64,000 bases of DNA from Terrimicrobium sacchariphilum (GCF_001613545.1 NZ_BDCO01000002.1:62001-126000); one strand, 5' to 3'. Positions 1 through 9,590 are shown, numbered from the stretch's first letter. The notes: generated by a model from the sequence alone, not told the origin. Numbers and translations: made by a program.

Positions 1-257
1 GCCGTGCCCACCAGTAGGTAAATGAGGAGAAACGACCAGCTCTGGAAGATCAGGACGTCGAAGAGGCTGTTCAGCGGGCAGGAGCCCTCGAGCTTGCCCC
101 GCAGGTAGAGAAAGGCGCTCATCAGGGCGAAGGCCGTGAGGATCGCGACCACGTTGAAGCGGCCCGGGCGGAAATTTCCGGCCCCGAGCGCGAAGAGCGT
201 GTACCCCAGGCTGCCGACCAGGCTGAGGATGGCTCCGATGAGCAAAATGCGATCCAT
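1..257 (-). CDS. Cytochrome c assembly (CcsA/HemX-like) membrane protein, N-terminal part
   Basis: About 85 codons are visible from an ATG at 257; the gene runs off the left edge. The protein starts with a hydrophobic helix, has a second helix, and then a short loop with CPLNSLFDVLIFQSW before a third helix. That pattern resembles the N-terminus of CcsA/HemX/YpjD-type proteins, which take part in cytochrome c maturation or haem handling in the inner membrane. The tryptophan-rich haem-handling motif that would confirm the family lies outside the window. The family call is moderate and the exact role is unknown. Confidence 0.6.
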   Translation of the reverse strand, partial: MDRILLIGAILSLVGSLGYTLFALGAGNFRPGRFNVVAILTAFALMSAFLYLRGKLEGSCPLNSLFDVLIFQSWSFLLIYLLVGT

Positions 258-316
258 GTCCCTCTACTGTGTAAAAAACGTCGCCCGCCGTCTAGTGGAG
301 GCTTACTTTCCCGCGA

Positions 317-823
317 ATGTCCACCTCGCGGATGCTTCTGGCCAGCCTTTCCCTCGCGGCGGCGGTCCTCCTTTCCTCCTGCGCCGGGCGCTCCCTGCCA
401 CCCTACGAGAAGCCCATCACGCCCGCTCCGGTGATGAAAATCCGTACCACGGCCTACACCCACAGCGAGAGCGACCACCAGAAATACGCAGCGCGCAACG
501 CCCTCGGCACCCAGCTCCAGCACGGCCCGATCAACAGCGCCGCCGCCGACTGGTCGCGGTTTCCCGCCGGAACCACTTTCCGAATCGTCGCCACCGGGGA
601 GATTTTCATGGTGGATGACTACGGCTGGATGCTCGCCGGCACCAATACCATCGACCTTTATAAGCCCGACGGTCGCTCGATGAGGGAATGGGGTGTCCGG
701 CGCGTGACCATCGAGATCATCCAATGGGGCGATGTGCGCCAGAGCTACGCCGTGCTCAAGCCCCGCGAAAAATACCGCCATGTCCGCCGCATGGTGAAAC
801 AGATCGAAGATCGCTACCTATGA
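317..823 (+). CDS. 3D-domain (double-psi beta-barrel) lipoprotein
   Basis: This is a 168-residue protein with a lipoprotein signal: a hydrophobic stretch ending in LLSSCAG, with Cys22 as the likely lipidated residue. The rest resembles the 3D domain named for its three aspartates, found in MltA- and RlpA-like cell-wall enzymes: RTTAYTHSESDH near residue 43, ALGTQL, AADWSRFPAGTTF and VDDYG, then a TIDLY segment. It probably acts on peptidoglycan or binds glycan at the envelope. Its stop codon overlaps the start of the next gene, a D-Ala-D-Ala dipeptidase homologue, so the two are probably co-translated cell-wall genes. Confidence 0.75.
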   Translation: MSTSRMLLASLSLAAAVLLSSCAGRSLPPYEKPITPAPVMKIRTTAYTHSESDHQKYAARNALGTQLQHGPINSAAADWSRFPAGTTFRIVATGEIFMVDDYGWMLAGTNTIDLYKPDGRSMREWGVRRVTIEIIQWGDVRQSYAVLKPREKYRHVRRMVKQIEDRYL

Positions 824-1473
824 TCCCGCTCCGCCGCATCCTGGCCCTCGGCCTGCTTGTCCTTTCCAGCCTTCACGCCACCGAACCCATGCCCCACCTC
901 CTCGTCAATCTGGCCACCATCGACCGCCCGCCGCTGGAGGAGATTCGCTACGCGACGACGAATAATTTCACCGGCAGGCAGCTTTATCCCTTTCCCGGAG
1001 CCTACGCCCGGCACGAAGTCGCCGCTGCCATCGAGAAGGTCCAGAAGGAGCTTGCCGCCGAGGGGCTGGGCCTCAAGGTCTACGATGCCTATCGCCCGCT
1101 CTCCGTCCAGCAGCGCATGTGGGACCTCATCCAGGACGAGCGCTACGTCTCGAATCCCGCGAAAAACAAGGGCCGCCACACCCGCGGCACCGCCATCGAC
1201 GTAACGCTGGTCGACAAGCTCGGCAACGAACTGCCGATGCCGACAACCTTTGACGACTTCACCACCCGCGCCCACCGGGATTCCAAGGAGTGGACGCCCG
1301 AGCAACGCAAGAACAGCCTCCTCCTTGAGGCCGTGATGAAGAAACACGGCTTTATCCCGTATCCCTACGAGTGGTGGCACTTCGACTTCGCCGACTGGGA
1401 AAAATACCCACCCCTCGACATCAGCATCAAAGACCTCGCCGATGGGGTGAAGGTGGCGACGCCAGTGCCGTAG
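820..1473 (+). CDS. VanX/DdpX-type D-Ala-D-Ala dipeptidase (peptidase M15D), secreted
   Basis: The ATG at 820 overlaps the upstream stop (ATGA). The 217-residue product has a signal peptide (LALGLLVLSSLHA) and the M15D zinc-site motifs: RHTRGTAIDVTL near residue 125 (His and Asp ligands) and EWWHFDF near residue 187 (catalytic Glu and third ligand His). Family members cleave D-alanyl-D-alanine. A secreted copy without vanH or vanA alongside is more likely to serve peptidoglycan dipeptide recycling than vancomycin resistance. Length matches the family. Confidence 0.85.
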   Translation: MIPLRRILALGLLVLSSLHATEPMPHLLVNLATIDRPPLEEIRYATTNNFTGRQLYPFPGAYARHEVAAAIEKVQKELAAEGLGLKVYDAYRPLSVQQRMWDLIQDERYVSNPAKNKGRHTRGTAIDVTLVDKLGNELPMPTTFDDFTTRAHRDSKEWTPEQRKNSLLLEAVMKKHGFIPYPYEWWHFDFADWEKYPPLDISIKDLADGVKVATPVP

Positions 1474-1563
1474 GCGAAATACGGGAACAGAAGGCAGTAA
1501 AGGGAACGAAAGAGAGCGAGCGGGATACCCGAGGGTCCGCTCACGACCTCATCGCCGCCGGGT

Positions 1564-1669
1564 GTAGGGCTGGCATCTTGCCGACCCGCTCGTAGCCTCA
1601 CCTGAATCCGAAAAAGCGACTTACCAAAAAGCTCGCCAAACTCGCAGGCCAGCGGGACGCTGGCCCTAC
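1564..1669 (-). repeat. Two-palindrome intergenic repeat, copy A
   Basis: In the 223-base gap after the dipeptidase lies a pair of short motifs about 65 bases apart. Read on the minus strand they are a GTAGGGCCAGCGTCCCGCTGGC box and, downstream, a GGCAAGATGCCAGCCCTAC box. The first contains the perfect palindrome GCCAGC..GCTGGC. The same two boxes, in the same order and spacing but with an unrelated middle, recur at 44591-44700. This looks like a REP-type dispersed element. Confidence 0.65.
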
Positions 1670-1696
1670 GGCTCAAGGCAAAGCGACCGCAACCTC

Positions 1697-2116
<420 letters not shown>

Positions 2117-2231
2117 GGCTGTTCCTTAACCGAATTTCTGCGCGCCGAAAATCCTTCCTATCTTTCGACTTACTCGCCCAGCCATCGTCAGTCGGTTTGA
2201 CGTTTCCGATCCGGCTTCGTATCCTCTTGTC

Positions 2232-2495
2232 ATGACTCAACTGGCGATCAAACTCACCGATGAGTTGACGGACTTTGTTCAGGCGTCGGTTCAGTCAGGC
2301 GCGTTTCATAGCGCCAGTGAAATGGTTGCCAACGCGCTTCACGCTTTGAAGTCCCAGGATGAAGCCAAGCTTGCAGCCCTGCGCAGCGAGATTGCTCTTG
2401 GTGCCGAACAGGCGCTACGCGGAGAGTTTGTGGAGTTCGACGTAGAATCGATCATCGTGGAACGCCGTAAAAAACTTTCGTCCAAAGCCTCCTAG
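2232..2495 (+). CDS. ParD-like ribbon-helix-helix antitoxin
   Basis: This is an 87-residue protein. An N-terminal ribbon-helix-helix segment (LAIKLTDELTDFVQASVQSG, then SASEMVANALHAL) is followed by a charged tail rich in Glu and Lys, the usual ParD layout of DNA-binding domain plus toxin-neutralising tail. It ends five bases before the ParE-like gene, the normal order of a type II pair in which the antitoxin is made first and the complex represses its own promoter. The short AT-richer region just upstream is the likely promoter and operator. Confidence 0.85.
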   Translation: MTQLAIKLTDELTDFVQASVQSGAFHSASEMVANALHALKSQDEAKLAALRSEIALGAEQALRGEFVEFDVESIIVERRKKLSSKAS

Positions 2496-2500
2496 CCGTC

Positions 2501-2794
2501 GTGGCTCGCCTTCTTCGTACGCCGCAGTCCCAAAAGGACTTCGAGGAAATCTGGGATTTTATCGCCGATGACAATCCGAATGCCGCTGACTCTCTTCTTC
2601 GGCTATTGGATGAAACGGCTTCTTTATTGGCGAGAGCACCGGGACTCGGTCGCAAGCGTCCAGAGATTCTCCCGGAGGTTCGATCGTTTCCCGTGGGAAA
2701 CTACGTTCTCTACTACTTTCCCATCGCAGATGGGATTCAATTGCTCCGGGTGCTCCACGGAGCTCGTGACATCAACACTGATTACTTTTCTTAA
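2501..2794 (+). CDS. ParE/RelE-family toxin
   Basis: The 97-residue protein starts at GTG 2501, six bases after the antitoxin stop. It has the RelE/ParE fold signatures: an N-terminal segment with QSQKDFEEIWDFIA, a GLGRKRPEI loop, VGNYVLYYFP, and the C-terminal LRVLHGARDI strand. ParE members poison DNA gyrase and RelE members cleave mRNA; the similarity here looks closer to ParE, but the target cannot be decided from sequence alone. The gene is intact and paired with an intact antitoxin. Confidence 0.85.
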   Translation: MARLLRTPQSQKDFEEIWDFIADDNPNAADSLLRLLDETASLLARAPGLGRKRPEILPEVRSFPVGNYVLYYFPIADGIQLLRVLHGARDINTDYFS

Positions 2795-2799
2795 GCCGC

Positions 2800-3762
2800 C
2801 TATTTCTCGCATCCGTGGCAGTCGCCGCCGGCCTCAAACTGGATCGTGGCGTGGGCGATGCCGTGGCGGTGTTTGAGTTCCTGATGGATCTGGGCGAGGA
2901 GGGTGTCGTCGAGGGTGGGGTCTTTTTTGACGATGTGGGCGGTCATGGCGACCTCGGTGGTGCTGAGCGGCCAGATATGGATATGGTGCACCTCGGCGAC
3001 TTCCGGCAGGGACTCCAGGTAGGAGCGCACCTTGGCGGGATCAACATTCTCCGGCACGGCATCAAGGGAGAGATTGAGGGAGTCGATGAAGAGGCTCCAG
3101 GTGCTCCAGAGAATGATGGCCGCGACGAAGAGGCTCACCACGGGGTCGAGCCACGTCCAGCTCGTGAGCAGGATCAGTCCACCCGAGATCATGACGCCGA
3201 GCGAGACGCCCGCATCCGCCGCCATGTGGAGGAAGGCTCCACGAACATTCAGGTCATCCTTGCGGCCAGACATGAAGAGGAGCGCGGTCGCACCATTGAC
3301 GAGGATGCCGAGACCGGCCACCCACATCACGGTGCCGCCCGCCACCTCGGCGGGATGATTGAAACGGGAAACCGCCTCCCAGACGATGGCTCCCACGCCG
3401 ACGAGAAGGAGGAGAGCATTGAGCAGGGCGGCCACGACGGTGCCGCGACGCCAGCCATAGGTCCGGCGCTCGGTGGCGATGCGCTTGGCCATCTCCGCCG
3501 CCGCCCAGGCGAGGATGAGGCCGAGGACGTCGGACAAGTTATGTCCGGCGTCCGCCAGGAGGGCGAGGGAATCGGCGAAAAAACCAAAGATGACCTCGAG
3601 GACGATGAAGCCGGTATTCAGCGCGATGCCGATGAGGAAGGCTCTTCCAAAGTCCTTCGGCGCGTGGCTATGAGAATGGCCTCCGTGACCATGGTCATGA
3701 CCGTGATGGTCGTGGTCGTCGTGACCTTCGTGCTCGTGATCGTGTGATGCCTCCTCTGCCAT
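2800..3762 (-). CDS. CDF-family divalent metal cation exporter (CzcD/ZitB-like)
   Basis: The 320-residue protein opens with a histidine-rich metal-binding stretch at about residues 7-36, followed by about six membrane segments and a cytoplasmic C-terminal domain (about 235-305). The transport-site HxxxD motifs are visible as DAGHNLSD in helix 2 and HMAADAG in helix 5, as expected for Zn2+/H+ antiporters. It should export Zn, Cd or Co from the cytoplasm. The C-terminus ends CHGCEK, a further possible metal ligand pair. It converges on the ParE gene and diverges from cdsA across 93 bases. Confidence 0.92.
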   Translation of the reverse strand: MAEEASHDHEHEGHDDHDHHGHDHGHGGHSHSHAPKDFGRAFLIGIALNTGFIVLEVIFGFFADSLALLADAGHNLSDVLGLILAWAAAEMAKRIATERRTYGWRRGTVVAALLNALLLLVGVGAIVWEAVSRFNHPAEVAGGTVMWVAGLGILVNGATALLFMSGRKDDLNVRGAFLHMAADAGVSLGVMISGGLILLTSWTWLDPVVSLFVAAIILWSTWSLFIDSLNLSLDAVPENVDPAKVRSYLESLPEVAEVHHIHIWPLSTTEVAMTAHIVKKDPTLDDTLLAQIHQELKHRHGIAHATIQFEAGGDCHGCEK

Positions 3763-3855
3763 GGCCGCAGAAAGGCCGCGAAGAGGCGTTGTGTCAATCG
3801 CTTTGATCTGCTTTTCTCGGCGCGACCCCGCATATCAACGCGTTCCGATCTCTCG

Positions 3856-4740
3856 ATGACTTCCACCTTGATGACGTTCTTTCGCCGGCTTGGCAGTACC
3901 CTCGGCCTCTGGGCGATCATCGTCGCCTCGGTGTTTATCGGGAGCGATATCGGGTACTTCGCCATCATCTTCTTCATGGCGATGCTGGCGCTCTACGAGT
4001 ACTACCACATGGTAAAGGCGCAGGGCGCGCCGGTTTTTACCCTCACCGCCATGCTGTGCGCGGCGGTGTACATGCTCTCGAGCTTCTTCCTCTTTCGTTC
4101 GGGAGGTTCGGACTACTCGCTCGACCTGGAACTGGGCGTACTGGTCTTCTTCCTGTTCGTCATCTTTGCCCGGCAGATGTTCCGCGCCGCGGCGACCCGC
4201 GAACCGCTGGAGGCGATCGCCTACACGGTCTTCGGCCTGCTTTACATCCCGTGGCTCTTTAACTTCGTTACAAAGATCATCTACCTCATGCCCCGCACCG
4301 AGACGGGCGAAACGACGGGGCAGTATTACGTCATCTTCCTCGTGGTCGTAACAAAGTTCAGTGACATGGGCGCGTATGTCTTCGGCAGCCTGTTTGGCCG
4401 TCATCCGTTTGCCCCGCACATCAGCCCGAAGAAAACCTGGGAGGGATTCTTTGGCGCTCTCTTTTCCTCACTGCTCGGCGGCCTGTGGCTCTACGTCGCG
4501 ATGGCCCCGCACTTTGGTGCGTTGCGCCTCGGAGATGTCATCGTCCTGAGCATTGCCCTGGGCGGCGCAGCGGTGGTGGGCGACCTCGCGGAATCCATCA
4601 TCAAACGCAGCGCCCATGCCAAGGACTCCAGCCAGATCCTGCCCGGCATCGGCGGTACGCTCGACCTGATCGACAGCCTGCTCTTTACCGGACCGATCCT
4701 GTATTTCTATCTTCGTCTTGTGGTCGGGGCCAATTCATGA
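3856..4740 (+). CDS. cdsA: Phosphatidate cytidylyltransferase
   Basis: CdsA makes CDP-diacylglycerol from phosphatidate and CTP at the inner membrane, the entry to phospholipid synthesis. The 294-residue product has several membrane helices and a C-terminal family signature: IIKRSAHAKDSSQ followed by LPGIGGTLDLIDS. The classical signature has PGHGG and DR; here Ile and Leu replace His and Arg, a variant I believe also occurs in other bacterial branches. It heads a cluster with dxr, whose ATG overlaps the cdsA stop, as in many bacteria where cdsA and dxr are adjacent. Confidence 0.92.
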   Translation: MTSTLMTFFRRLGSTLGLWAIIVASVFIGSDIGYFAIIFFMAMLALYEYYHMVKAQGAPVFTLTAMLCAAVYMLSSFFLFRSGGSDYSLDLELGVLVFFLFVIFARQMFRAAATREPLEAIAYTVFGLLYIPWLFNFVTKIIYLMPRTETGETTGQYYVIFLVVVTKFSDMGAYVFGSLFGRHPFAPHISPKKTWEGFFGALFSSLLGGLWLYVAMAPHFGALRLGDVIVLSIALGGAAVVGDLAESIIKRSAHAKDSSQILPGIGGTLDLIDSLLFTGPILYFYLRLVVGANS

Positions 4741-5840
4741 AGAGAAAGCGCGTTGTCGTTCTCGGAGCCACGGGCTCCATCGGCCAAAGTGCCCGCAAGG
4801 TGGCGCGGGACATCCCGGATCGCATGGAGATCGTCGGCCTTTCGGCGCATTCCAACGCGGAGGGACTGCGGGAGGCTCAAGCCGAATTTCCAAAGGCTAA
4901 AGCCGTGCTTTCCTCCGGCCCGGACGGCGAAGAACGCCTGATCGAGCTGGCGCAAATGCCCGAGGCGGACATCGTGCTCATCGCCATCGTGGGAACTGGC
5001 GGACTGCGCCCGGCGCTGGCGGCGATCGAGGCTGGTAAGGACATCGCCGTGGCGAGCAAGGAAATCCTCGTCCTCGCCGGCGAGGCAGTCATGACGGCCG
5101 CCGCTCGCAAGGGCGTGAACGTCCTCCCGGTAGACAGCGAACACAACGCCATCTTTCAATGTCTCGACGGCCGCGCTGCGGATTCCGTGCGACGCCTGAT
5201 CCTGACGTGTTCCGGCGGACCTTTCCGCCAGACCCCCGCGAGCGAGCTCGACTCCGTCACGCCCGAGCGTGCGCTCAAGCACCCGACCTGGTCGATGGGC
5301 CGCAAGATCAGCATCGACTCAGCCACGCTCTTCAATAAAGGCCTCGAGATGATCGAGGCCCGCTGGCTCTTCGGCGTGCCGATGGACAAGGTCGACGTAA
5401 TCGTCCATCCGCAAAGCATCGTCCACTCGATGGTGGAGTTTAATGACAGTTCGGTGCTGGCCCAGCTCAGCCACTCCGACATGTGCTTCCCGATCCAGTA
5501 TGCCGTGACATGGCCCGAGAGGGTGGCGAATTCGCTGCGCCCGCTGGATTTTGCGCAGCTCGCGAAGCTCGATTTTGAGGCGCCGCGCCGCGAGGTGTTC
5601 CCCGCGCTCGACCTCGCGCATCGGGCAGGGTCCGAGGGCGGAACGCTGCCCGCCGTGCTCAATGCCGCCAACGAAGTCGCGGTCGATGCCTTTTTGAATC
5701 GCCGCCTCGCCTTCCCGGCCATCTGGCAAACGGTCGAGCAGGCGATGAACGAAGTGCCCTTCGTCGCCCATCCGTCGCTGGACGAACTGCTGGAAGCCGA
5801 CCGGCTCGCCCGCGCGGCCGCCGCTGCGGCGATCGGGTAG
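4737..5840 (+). CDS. dxr: 1-deoxy-D-xylulose 5-phosphate reductoisomerase
   Basis: Dxr converts DXP to MEP with NADPH, the committed step of the MEP isoprenoid pathway. The start at 4737 (ATGA overlap with cdsA) gives 367 residues, slightly short for the family. Motifs include the NADPH loop GATGSIGQSA (residues 9-18), ASKEILVLAGE, PVDSEHNAIFQCL with the metal-binding Asp and Glu, SCGGPF-like CSGGPF, HPTWSMGRKISIDSATLFNKG, and the C-terminal NAANEVAV. IspG, a later enzyme of the same pathway, lies at the end of this cluster. Confidence 0.96.
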   Translation: MKRKRVVVLGATGSIGQSARKVARDIPDRMEIVGLSAHSNAEGLREAQAEFPKAKAVLSSGPDGEERLIELAQMPEADIVLIAIVGTGGLRPALAAIEAGKDIAVASKEILVLAGEAVMTAAARKGVNVLPVDSEHNAIFQCLDGRAADSVRRLILTCSGGPFRQTPASELDSVTPERALKHPTWSMGRKISIDSATLFNKGLEMIEARWLFGVPMDKVDVIVHPQSIVHSMVEFNDSSVLAQLSHSDMCFPIQYAVTWPERVANSLRPLDFAQLAKLDFEAPRREVFPALDLAHRAGSEGGTLPAVLNAANEVAVDAFLNRRLAFPAIWQTVEQAMNEVPFVAHPSLDELLEADRLARAAAAAAIG

Positions 5841-5899
5841 ATACCGGCCCGGTCGTGAGGCTTGGCGAAAGCCTTCCCGGTCGGTAAACTGGCCGGACT

Positions 5900-6307
5900 A
5901 TGGCCATCTTTCAGGAATTTCGGAAGTTCATCGCCCGTGGCAATGTCGTCGACCTCGCGGTCGGTGTGATCATCGGCGCCGCCTTTGGCAAAATCGTCAG
6001 CTCTCTCGTGGCGGACATCATCATGCCGCCCATCGGTCTGTTGCTGAAGGGCGTGCAATTCACGGATCTCCTGATTTCGCTGAACGGCAAAACTTACGCG
6101 ACTCTGCTGGAAGCCCAGAACGAAGGCGCCCCTGTAATCGCTTACGGCTCCTTTATCAACGCCTGCATCCAGTTTGTCATCGTGGCCGCCTGCGTCTTCG
6201 CCATCGTGAAGGTGCTCAATACAGTGTACAAGCAGGAGCAGAAAGCAGCCGGTCCGACGAAGACCGAGACGCTCCTCGAGGAGATTCGCGATCTGCTCAA
6301 GAAGTAG
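5900..6307 (+). CDS. mscL: Large-conductance mechanosensitive channel
   Basis: The 135-residue protein matches MscL over its full length. It has the N-terminal amphipathic [19 protein letters not shown], pore helix TM1 ([21 protein letters not shown]), a periplasmic loop, TM2 ([19 protein letters not shown]) and a charged C-terminal bundle ending [11 protein letters not shown]. As a homopentamer it opens under membrane tension to release solutes during hypo-osmotic shock. It sits between dxr and rseP in the same direction with short gaps, so it may be co-transcribed with them. Confidence 0.96.
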   Translation: MAIFQEFRKFIARGNVVDLAVGVIIGAAFGKIVSSLVADIIMPPIGLLLKGVQFTDLLISLNGKTYATLLEAQNEGAPVIAYGSFINACIQFVIVAACVFAIVKVLNTVYKQEQKAAGPTKTETLLEEIRDLLKK

Positions 6308-6399
6308 TTCGCACTGTTTCACGCTCCTTTTCTCAACCTAGCCCGGCTGCTGGAGCCGGGGTGGGGGAGCGATTCCACCCCTAGGGAGGTGATTGCAAT

Positions 6400-7827
6400 T
6401 TGCAAAATCCCGGCGAAGCTATGGCTCCACCCGCCATGGTTTTGCAAATTCTCAAGTTCCTTTTCATCTGCATTGAGGTTGTCCTGTTGTTCAACCTCCT
6501 GATTCTGGTTCACGAGCTGGGTCACTTCCTCGCCGCCCGCTGGCGCGGATTGGTTGTCGAAAAGTTCGCCGTCTGGTTCGGCAAGCCGATTTGGAAAAAG
6601 ACCATCAACGGCGTGGAGTACCGCCTGGGTTCGATCCCGGCGGGTGGATTTGTCGCAATTCCCCAACTCGCCCCAATGGAGGCGCTGGAGGGAGAGACGG
6701 AAAACAAGCGAGCCAACCTGCCGCCAGTCAAACCTCTCGACAAGATCATCGTGGCTGCTGCGGGTCCGGCCTTCAGCATCGGGCTCGCCTTTCTTATGGC
6801 TGCCATCGTGTGGGTGGTCGGCAAACCGGAGAGCGAATCCAACTCCACCACCATCGGCTACGTGGCCGAGGGCGGCCCGGCAGCGAAGGCTGGCCTGGAG
6901 GTCGGTGACAAGATTCTCAGCGTCGATGGGCATCGCGTTTCCCGCTTCCTCGGCGGCACGGACAGCGTTCAATGGCGCATCGTGCGCAGCGAGGGAAAGA
7001 CCATCCCATTCGTCGTCGAGCGCGATGGCAAGGACCTCACGATCGATTCCGGTTTTTTGAAACAGGAGCGGGCAGGATGGCAGCGTCCGTCACTTCGTCA
7101 GGTGCAGATCGGGCCAGAAGTCCCGGCGGGTGTCGGCCTCGTCGTGCGCGGTTCCGCCGCGGACAAGGCCGGGTTCAAGATGAACGATCTCATCACCTCA
7201 GCCAACGGCACCACCATTACCAATCTGGCGGAACTCGAGCCGATCCTGAAAGCCAACCTCGGCAAGCCGGTGAATTTCGTCGTCCAGCGTGATGGCAAAG
7301 ACGTCGCGCTCACCCTCGATTTGCCGACTGCCGATTCCAAGACGCCAGATGCCGTGCCCAATTTCGGCATCGGCTGGGGTCGTGTTTTCTACACCCACCC
7401 GACACCCTGGCAGCAGGTCTCTGACGCGGCGACGAGCATCTTCCGTATGGTCGGTGCGCTCTTTTCGCCCGGATCGGACGTGAAGGCGGCCCATTTCAGC
7501 GGCCCGGTCGGCATCATGCGCCTGTACTACCAGGTCTTCGAGACCGACTACGGCTGGCAACTCGCCATCGCCCTGAGCGTGCTCATCAACGTGAACCTTG
7601 GCCTGATCAACCTCCTGCCCTTCCCGGTGCTGGATGGCGGCCACATCACGCTGGCGATCATCGAGGCGATCCGCCGCAAGCCGATCAATGTGAAGGTGCT
7701 CGAGACGGTGCAGACCGCCTGCGCCGTGCTCCTCATCGGCTTCATGCTGTACGTGACCTTCTTTGACGTGAGCGACTTTTTCTCTTCCGGTCAGAAGCCC
7801 ACTGCGGCAGAGAAGACGGAGAAATGA
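6400..7827 (+). CDS. rseP: RseP-type site-2 intramembrane zinc metalloprotease
   Basis: The protein has 475 residues from TTG 6400, which sits nine bases after AGGGAGGT; an ATG at 6421 or 6436 is possible. The zinc site HELGH is at residues 38-42 in the first membrane helix. Two PDZ domains follow (about 165-235 and 245-320), and the second active-site segment NLLPFPVLDGGH lies near residue 405. S2P proteases cut membrane-anchored anti-sigma factors during envelope stress and clear signal-peptide remnants. Its stop overlaps the ispG start, so translation is probably coupled. Confidence 0.93.
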   Translation: MQNPGEAMAPPAMVLQILKFLFICIEVVLLFNLLILVHELGHFLAARWRGLVVEKFAVWFGKPIWKKTINGVEYRLGSIPAGGFVAIPQLAPMEALEGETENKRANLPPVKPLDKIIVAAAGPAFSIGLAFLMAAIVWVVGKPESESNSTTIGYVAEGGPAAKAGLEVGDKILSVDGHRVSRFLGGTDSVQWRIVRSEGKTIPFVVERDGKDLTIDSGFLKQERAGWQRPSLRQVQIGPEVPAGVGLVVRGSAADKAGFKMNDLITSANGTTITNLAELEPILKANLGKPVNFVVQRDGKDVALTLDLPTADSKTPDAVPNFGIGWGRVFYTHPTPWQQVSDAATSIFRMVGALFSPGSDVKAAHFSGPVGIMRLYYQVFETDYGWQLAIALSVLINVNLGLINLLPFPVLDGGHITLAIIEAIRRKPINVKVLETVQTACAVLLIGFMLYVTFFDVSDFFSSGQKPTAAEKTEK

Positions 7828-9590
7828 AGTACTGTTCGAGTGTCTACGGATCACCGCGCCGACTGACGCGCGTGGTTGATGTGGGTGGTGTGCACCTGGG
7901 CGGATCGAATCCGGTCCGCCTCCAGTCCATGCTCACCTGCGATACGATGGACACCGAGGCCTGTATCCGGCAGACGCTCGAGCTGGTCGAGGTGGGATGC
8001 GAGATCGTCCGCATCACGGCCCCCACGGTCAAGGATGCTGCCAATCTCGAAAACGTCTCGAAGGGCCTGCGGGCGAGGGGATGCCATGTCCCGCTCGTTG
8101 CGGACATTCATTTTAAACCCGAGGCGGCGATGGAAGCCGCGAAGTGGGTCGAGAAAGTCCGCATCAATCCCGGCAACTACGCCGACTCGAAGAAGTTCAA
8201 GATCATCGAGTACACGGACGAGCAATACCTTCAGGAGCTAGGCCGTATCCGCGAGCGCTTCACGCCGCTCGTCCAGTTTTGCAAGGAGCATGGCCGCGCC
8301 ATGCGCATCGGCACCAATCACGGCAGCCTGAGCGACCGTATCATGAACCGCTACGGCGACACGCCGCTCGGCATGGTGGAGAGCGCTCTGGAGTTTGCCC
8401 GCATCGCCCGCGAGCTGGATTACCACCAGTTCGTCTTCTCGATGAAGGCGAGCAATCCCAAGGTGATGATCGCCGCCTACCGCCTGCTCGTCGCCCGATT
8501 GAATGAACTCGGCGACGACTGGAATTATCCGGTACACCTCGGCGTGACCGAGGCCGGAGACGGAGAGGATGGCCGCATCAAGAGCGCCATCGGCATCGGC
8601 AGCCTGCTCGGCGACGGCATCGGCGACACTGTGCGGGTCTCGCTCACGGAGGACAGCATTCACGAGATTCCGGTGGCCCGCGCCCTCGTTGAGCTCATCC
8701 GGCCTGTCGGCGCTCCTGTGGCGGATGCCGAGCCGTCCTACGATCCCTTTTCCTACGCCCGCCGCCCTACCGAAACGCTCCAGATCGGAGACGCCAGGCT
8801 CGGAGGCGAAGAGCTGGTGCGCGTGGCGGTGAGGCAGCAGACCTACGATCAGGTGGCCCACAAGATCGACCGCATGGGCGATTACCAGCCAGAGTTCGTC
8901 GTCGAATCCTCCGGCGCCATCGCTGTCGATCCCCGCTCGGATGAGGAAATACAGGGACTTTCCGTATTGGCCTCTCCTGCTTTGATCACGGTGCGTGACG
9001 GACTCGATCTGCCCGTGGTGCCAGCCTACAGGCTGCTTGCCGCCCGGGTGCCGGGTCGCCATCCCATCCTGCTCAAGGAAACGCTCGCTCCTGCTACGGA
9101 AGCTGGTGATTTTCTCCCAAACCTCCTCGGAGCCGCAGCCAATATCGGCGCTTTGCTCTGCGATGGCATCGGCGACGCTGTGCTGGTGCAGGGAGAGCCC
9201 GCTCCAGGCCAGTCTCTACGACTCGCCTACAATATCCTCCAGGCGGCAGGAACCCGCATCTTCAAGACGGATTACGTGGCCTGCCCGAGCTGCGGTCGCA
9301 CGCTTTTCAATCTGCAGTCGACCACTGCCCGCATCAAGGAGGCCACCAGCCACCTGAAGGGCGTGAAGATCGCCATCATGGGCTGCATCGTCAACGGACC
9401 GGGCGAGATGGCAGATGCCGACTTTGGATACGTGGGCGGAGCCCCGGGCAAGATCAATCTCTACGTCGGCAAGACGGCGGTGAAGTTCAACATCCCCGAA
9501 GCCGAAGCCGTTGATCGCCTGAAAGATCTGATCCGCGAGCATGGCCGGTGGGTCGATGCCCCCGCGCCTGCGGAACCCGCTCACGTCTAA
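7824..9590 (+). CDS. ispG: 4-hydroxy-3-methylbut-2-en-1-yl diphosphate synthase, long form
   Basis: IspG (GcpE) reduces MEcPP to HMBPP using a 4Fe-4S cluster. At 588 residues it is the long form with a central insert, as in chlamydiae and plants, instead of the roughly 370-residue E. coli form. N-terminal TIM-barrel motifs (SMLTCDTMDTEACIRQ, ADIHFKPEAAMEA, KVRINPGNYAD, GTNHGSLSDR) and the C-terminal cluster Cys motifs CPSCGRT and GCIVNGPGEM are all present. It starts with an ATGA overlap on rseP. The long form is one of the clues to a Verrucomicrobiota/Chlamydiota-group host. Confidence 0.96.
   Translation: MKYCSSVYGSPRRLTRVVDVGGVHLGGSNPVRLQSMLTCDTMDTEACIRQTLELVEVGCEIVRITAPTVKDAANLENVSKGLRARGCHVPLVADIHFKPEAAMEAAKWVEKVRINPGNYADSKKFKIIEYTDEQYLQELGRIRERFTPLVQFCKEHGRAMRIGTNHGSLSDRIMNRYGDTPLGMVESALEFARIARELDYHQFVFSMKASNPKVMIAAYRLLVARLNELGDDWNYPVHLGVTEAGDGEDGRIKSAIGIGSLLGDGIGDTVRVSLTEDSIHEIPVARALVELIRPVGAPVADAEPSYDPFSYARRPTETLQIGDARLGGEELVRVAVRQQTYDQVAHKIDRMGDYQPEFVVESSGAIAVDPRSDEEIQGLSVLASPALITVRDGLDLPVVPAYRLLAARVPGRHPILLKETLAPATEAGDFLPNLLGAAANIGALLCDGIGDAVLVQGEPAPGQSLRLAYNILQAAGTRIFKTDYVACPSCGRTLFNLQSTTARIKEATSHLKGVKIAIMGCIVNGPGEMADADFGYVGGAPGKINLYVGKTAVKFNIPEAEAVDRLKDLIREHGRWVDAPAPAEPAHV

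Noticed and set aside
820-1473. Vancomycin resistance through the VanX-like gene
   Set aside because: vanH and vanA homologues are absent, and the protein is exported and paired with another wall-associated protein. Dipeptide recycling is the simpler reading.
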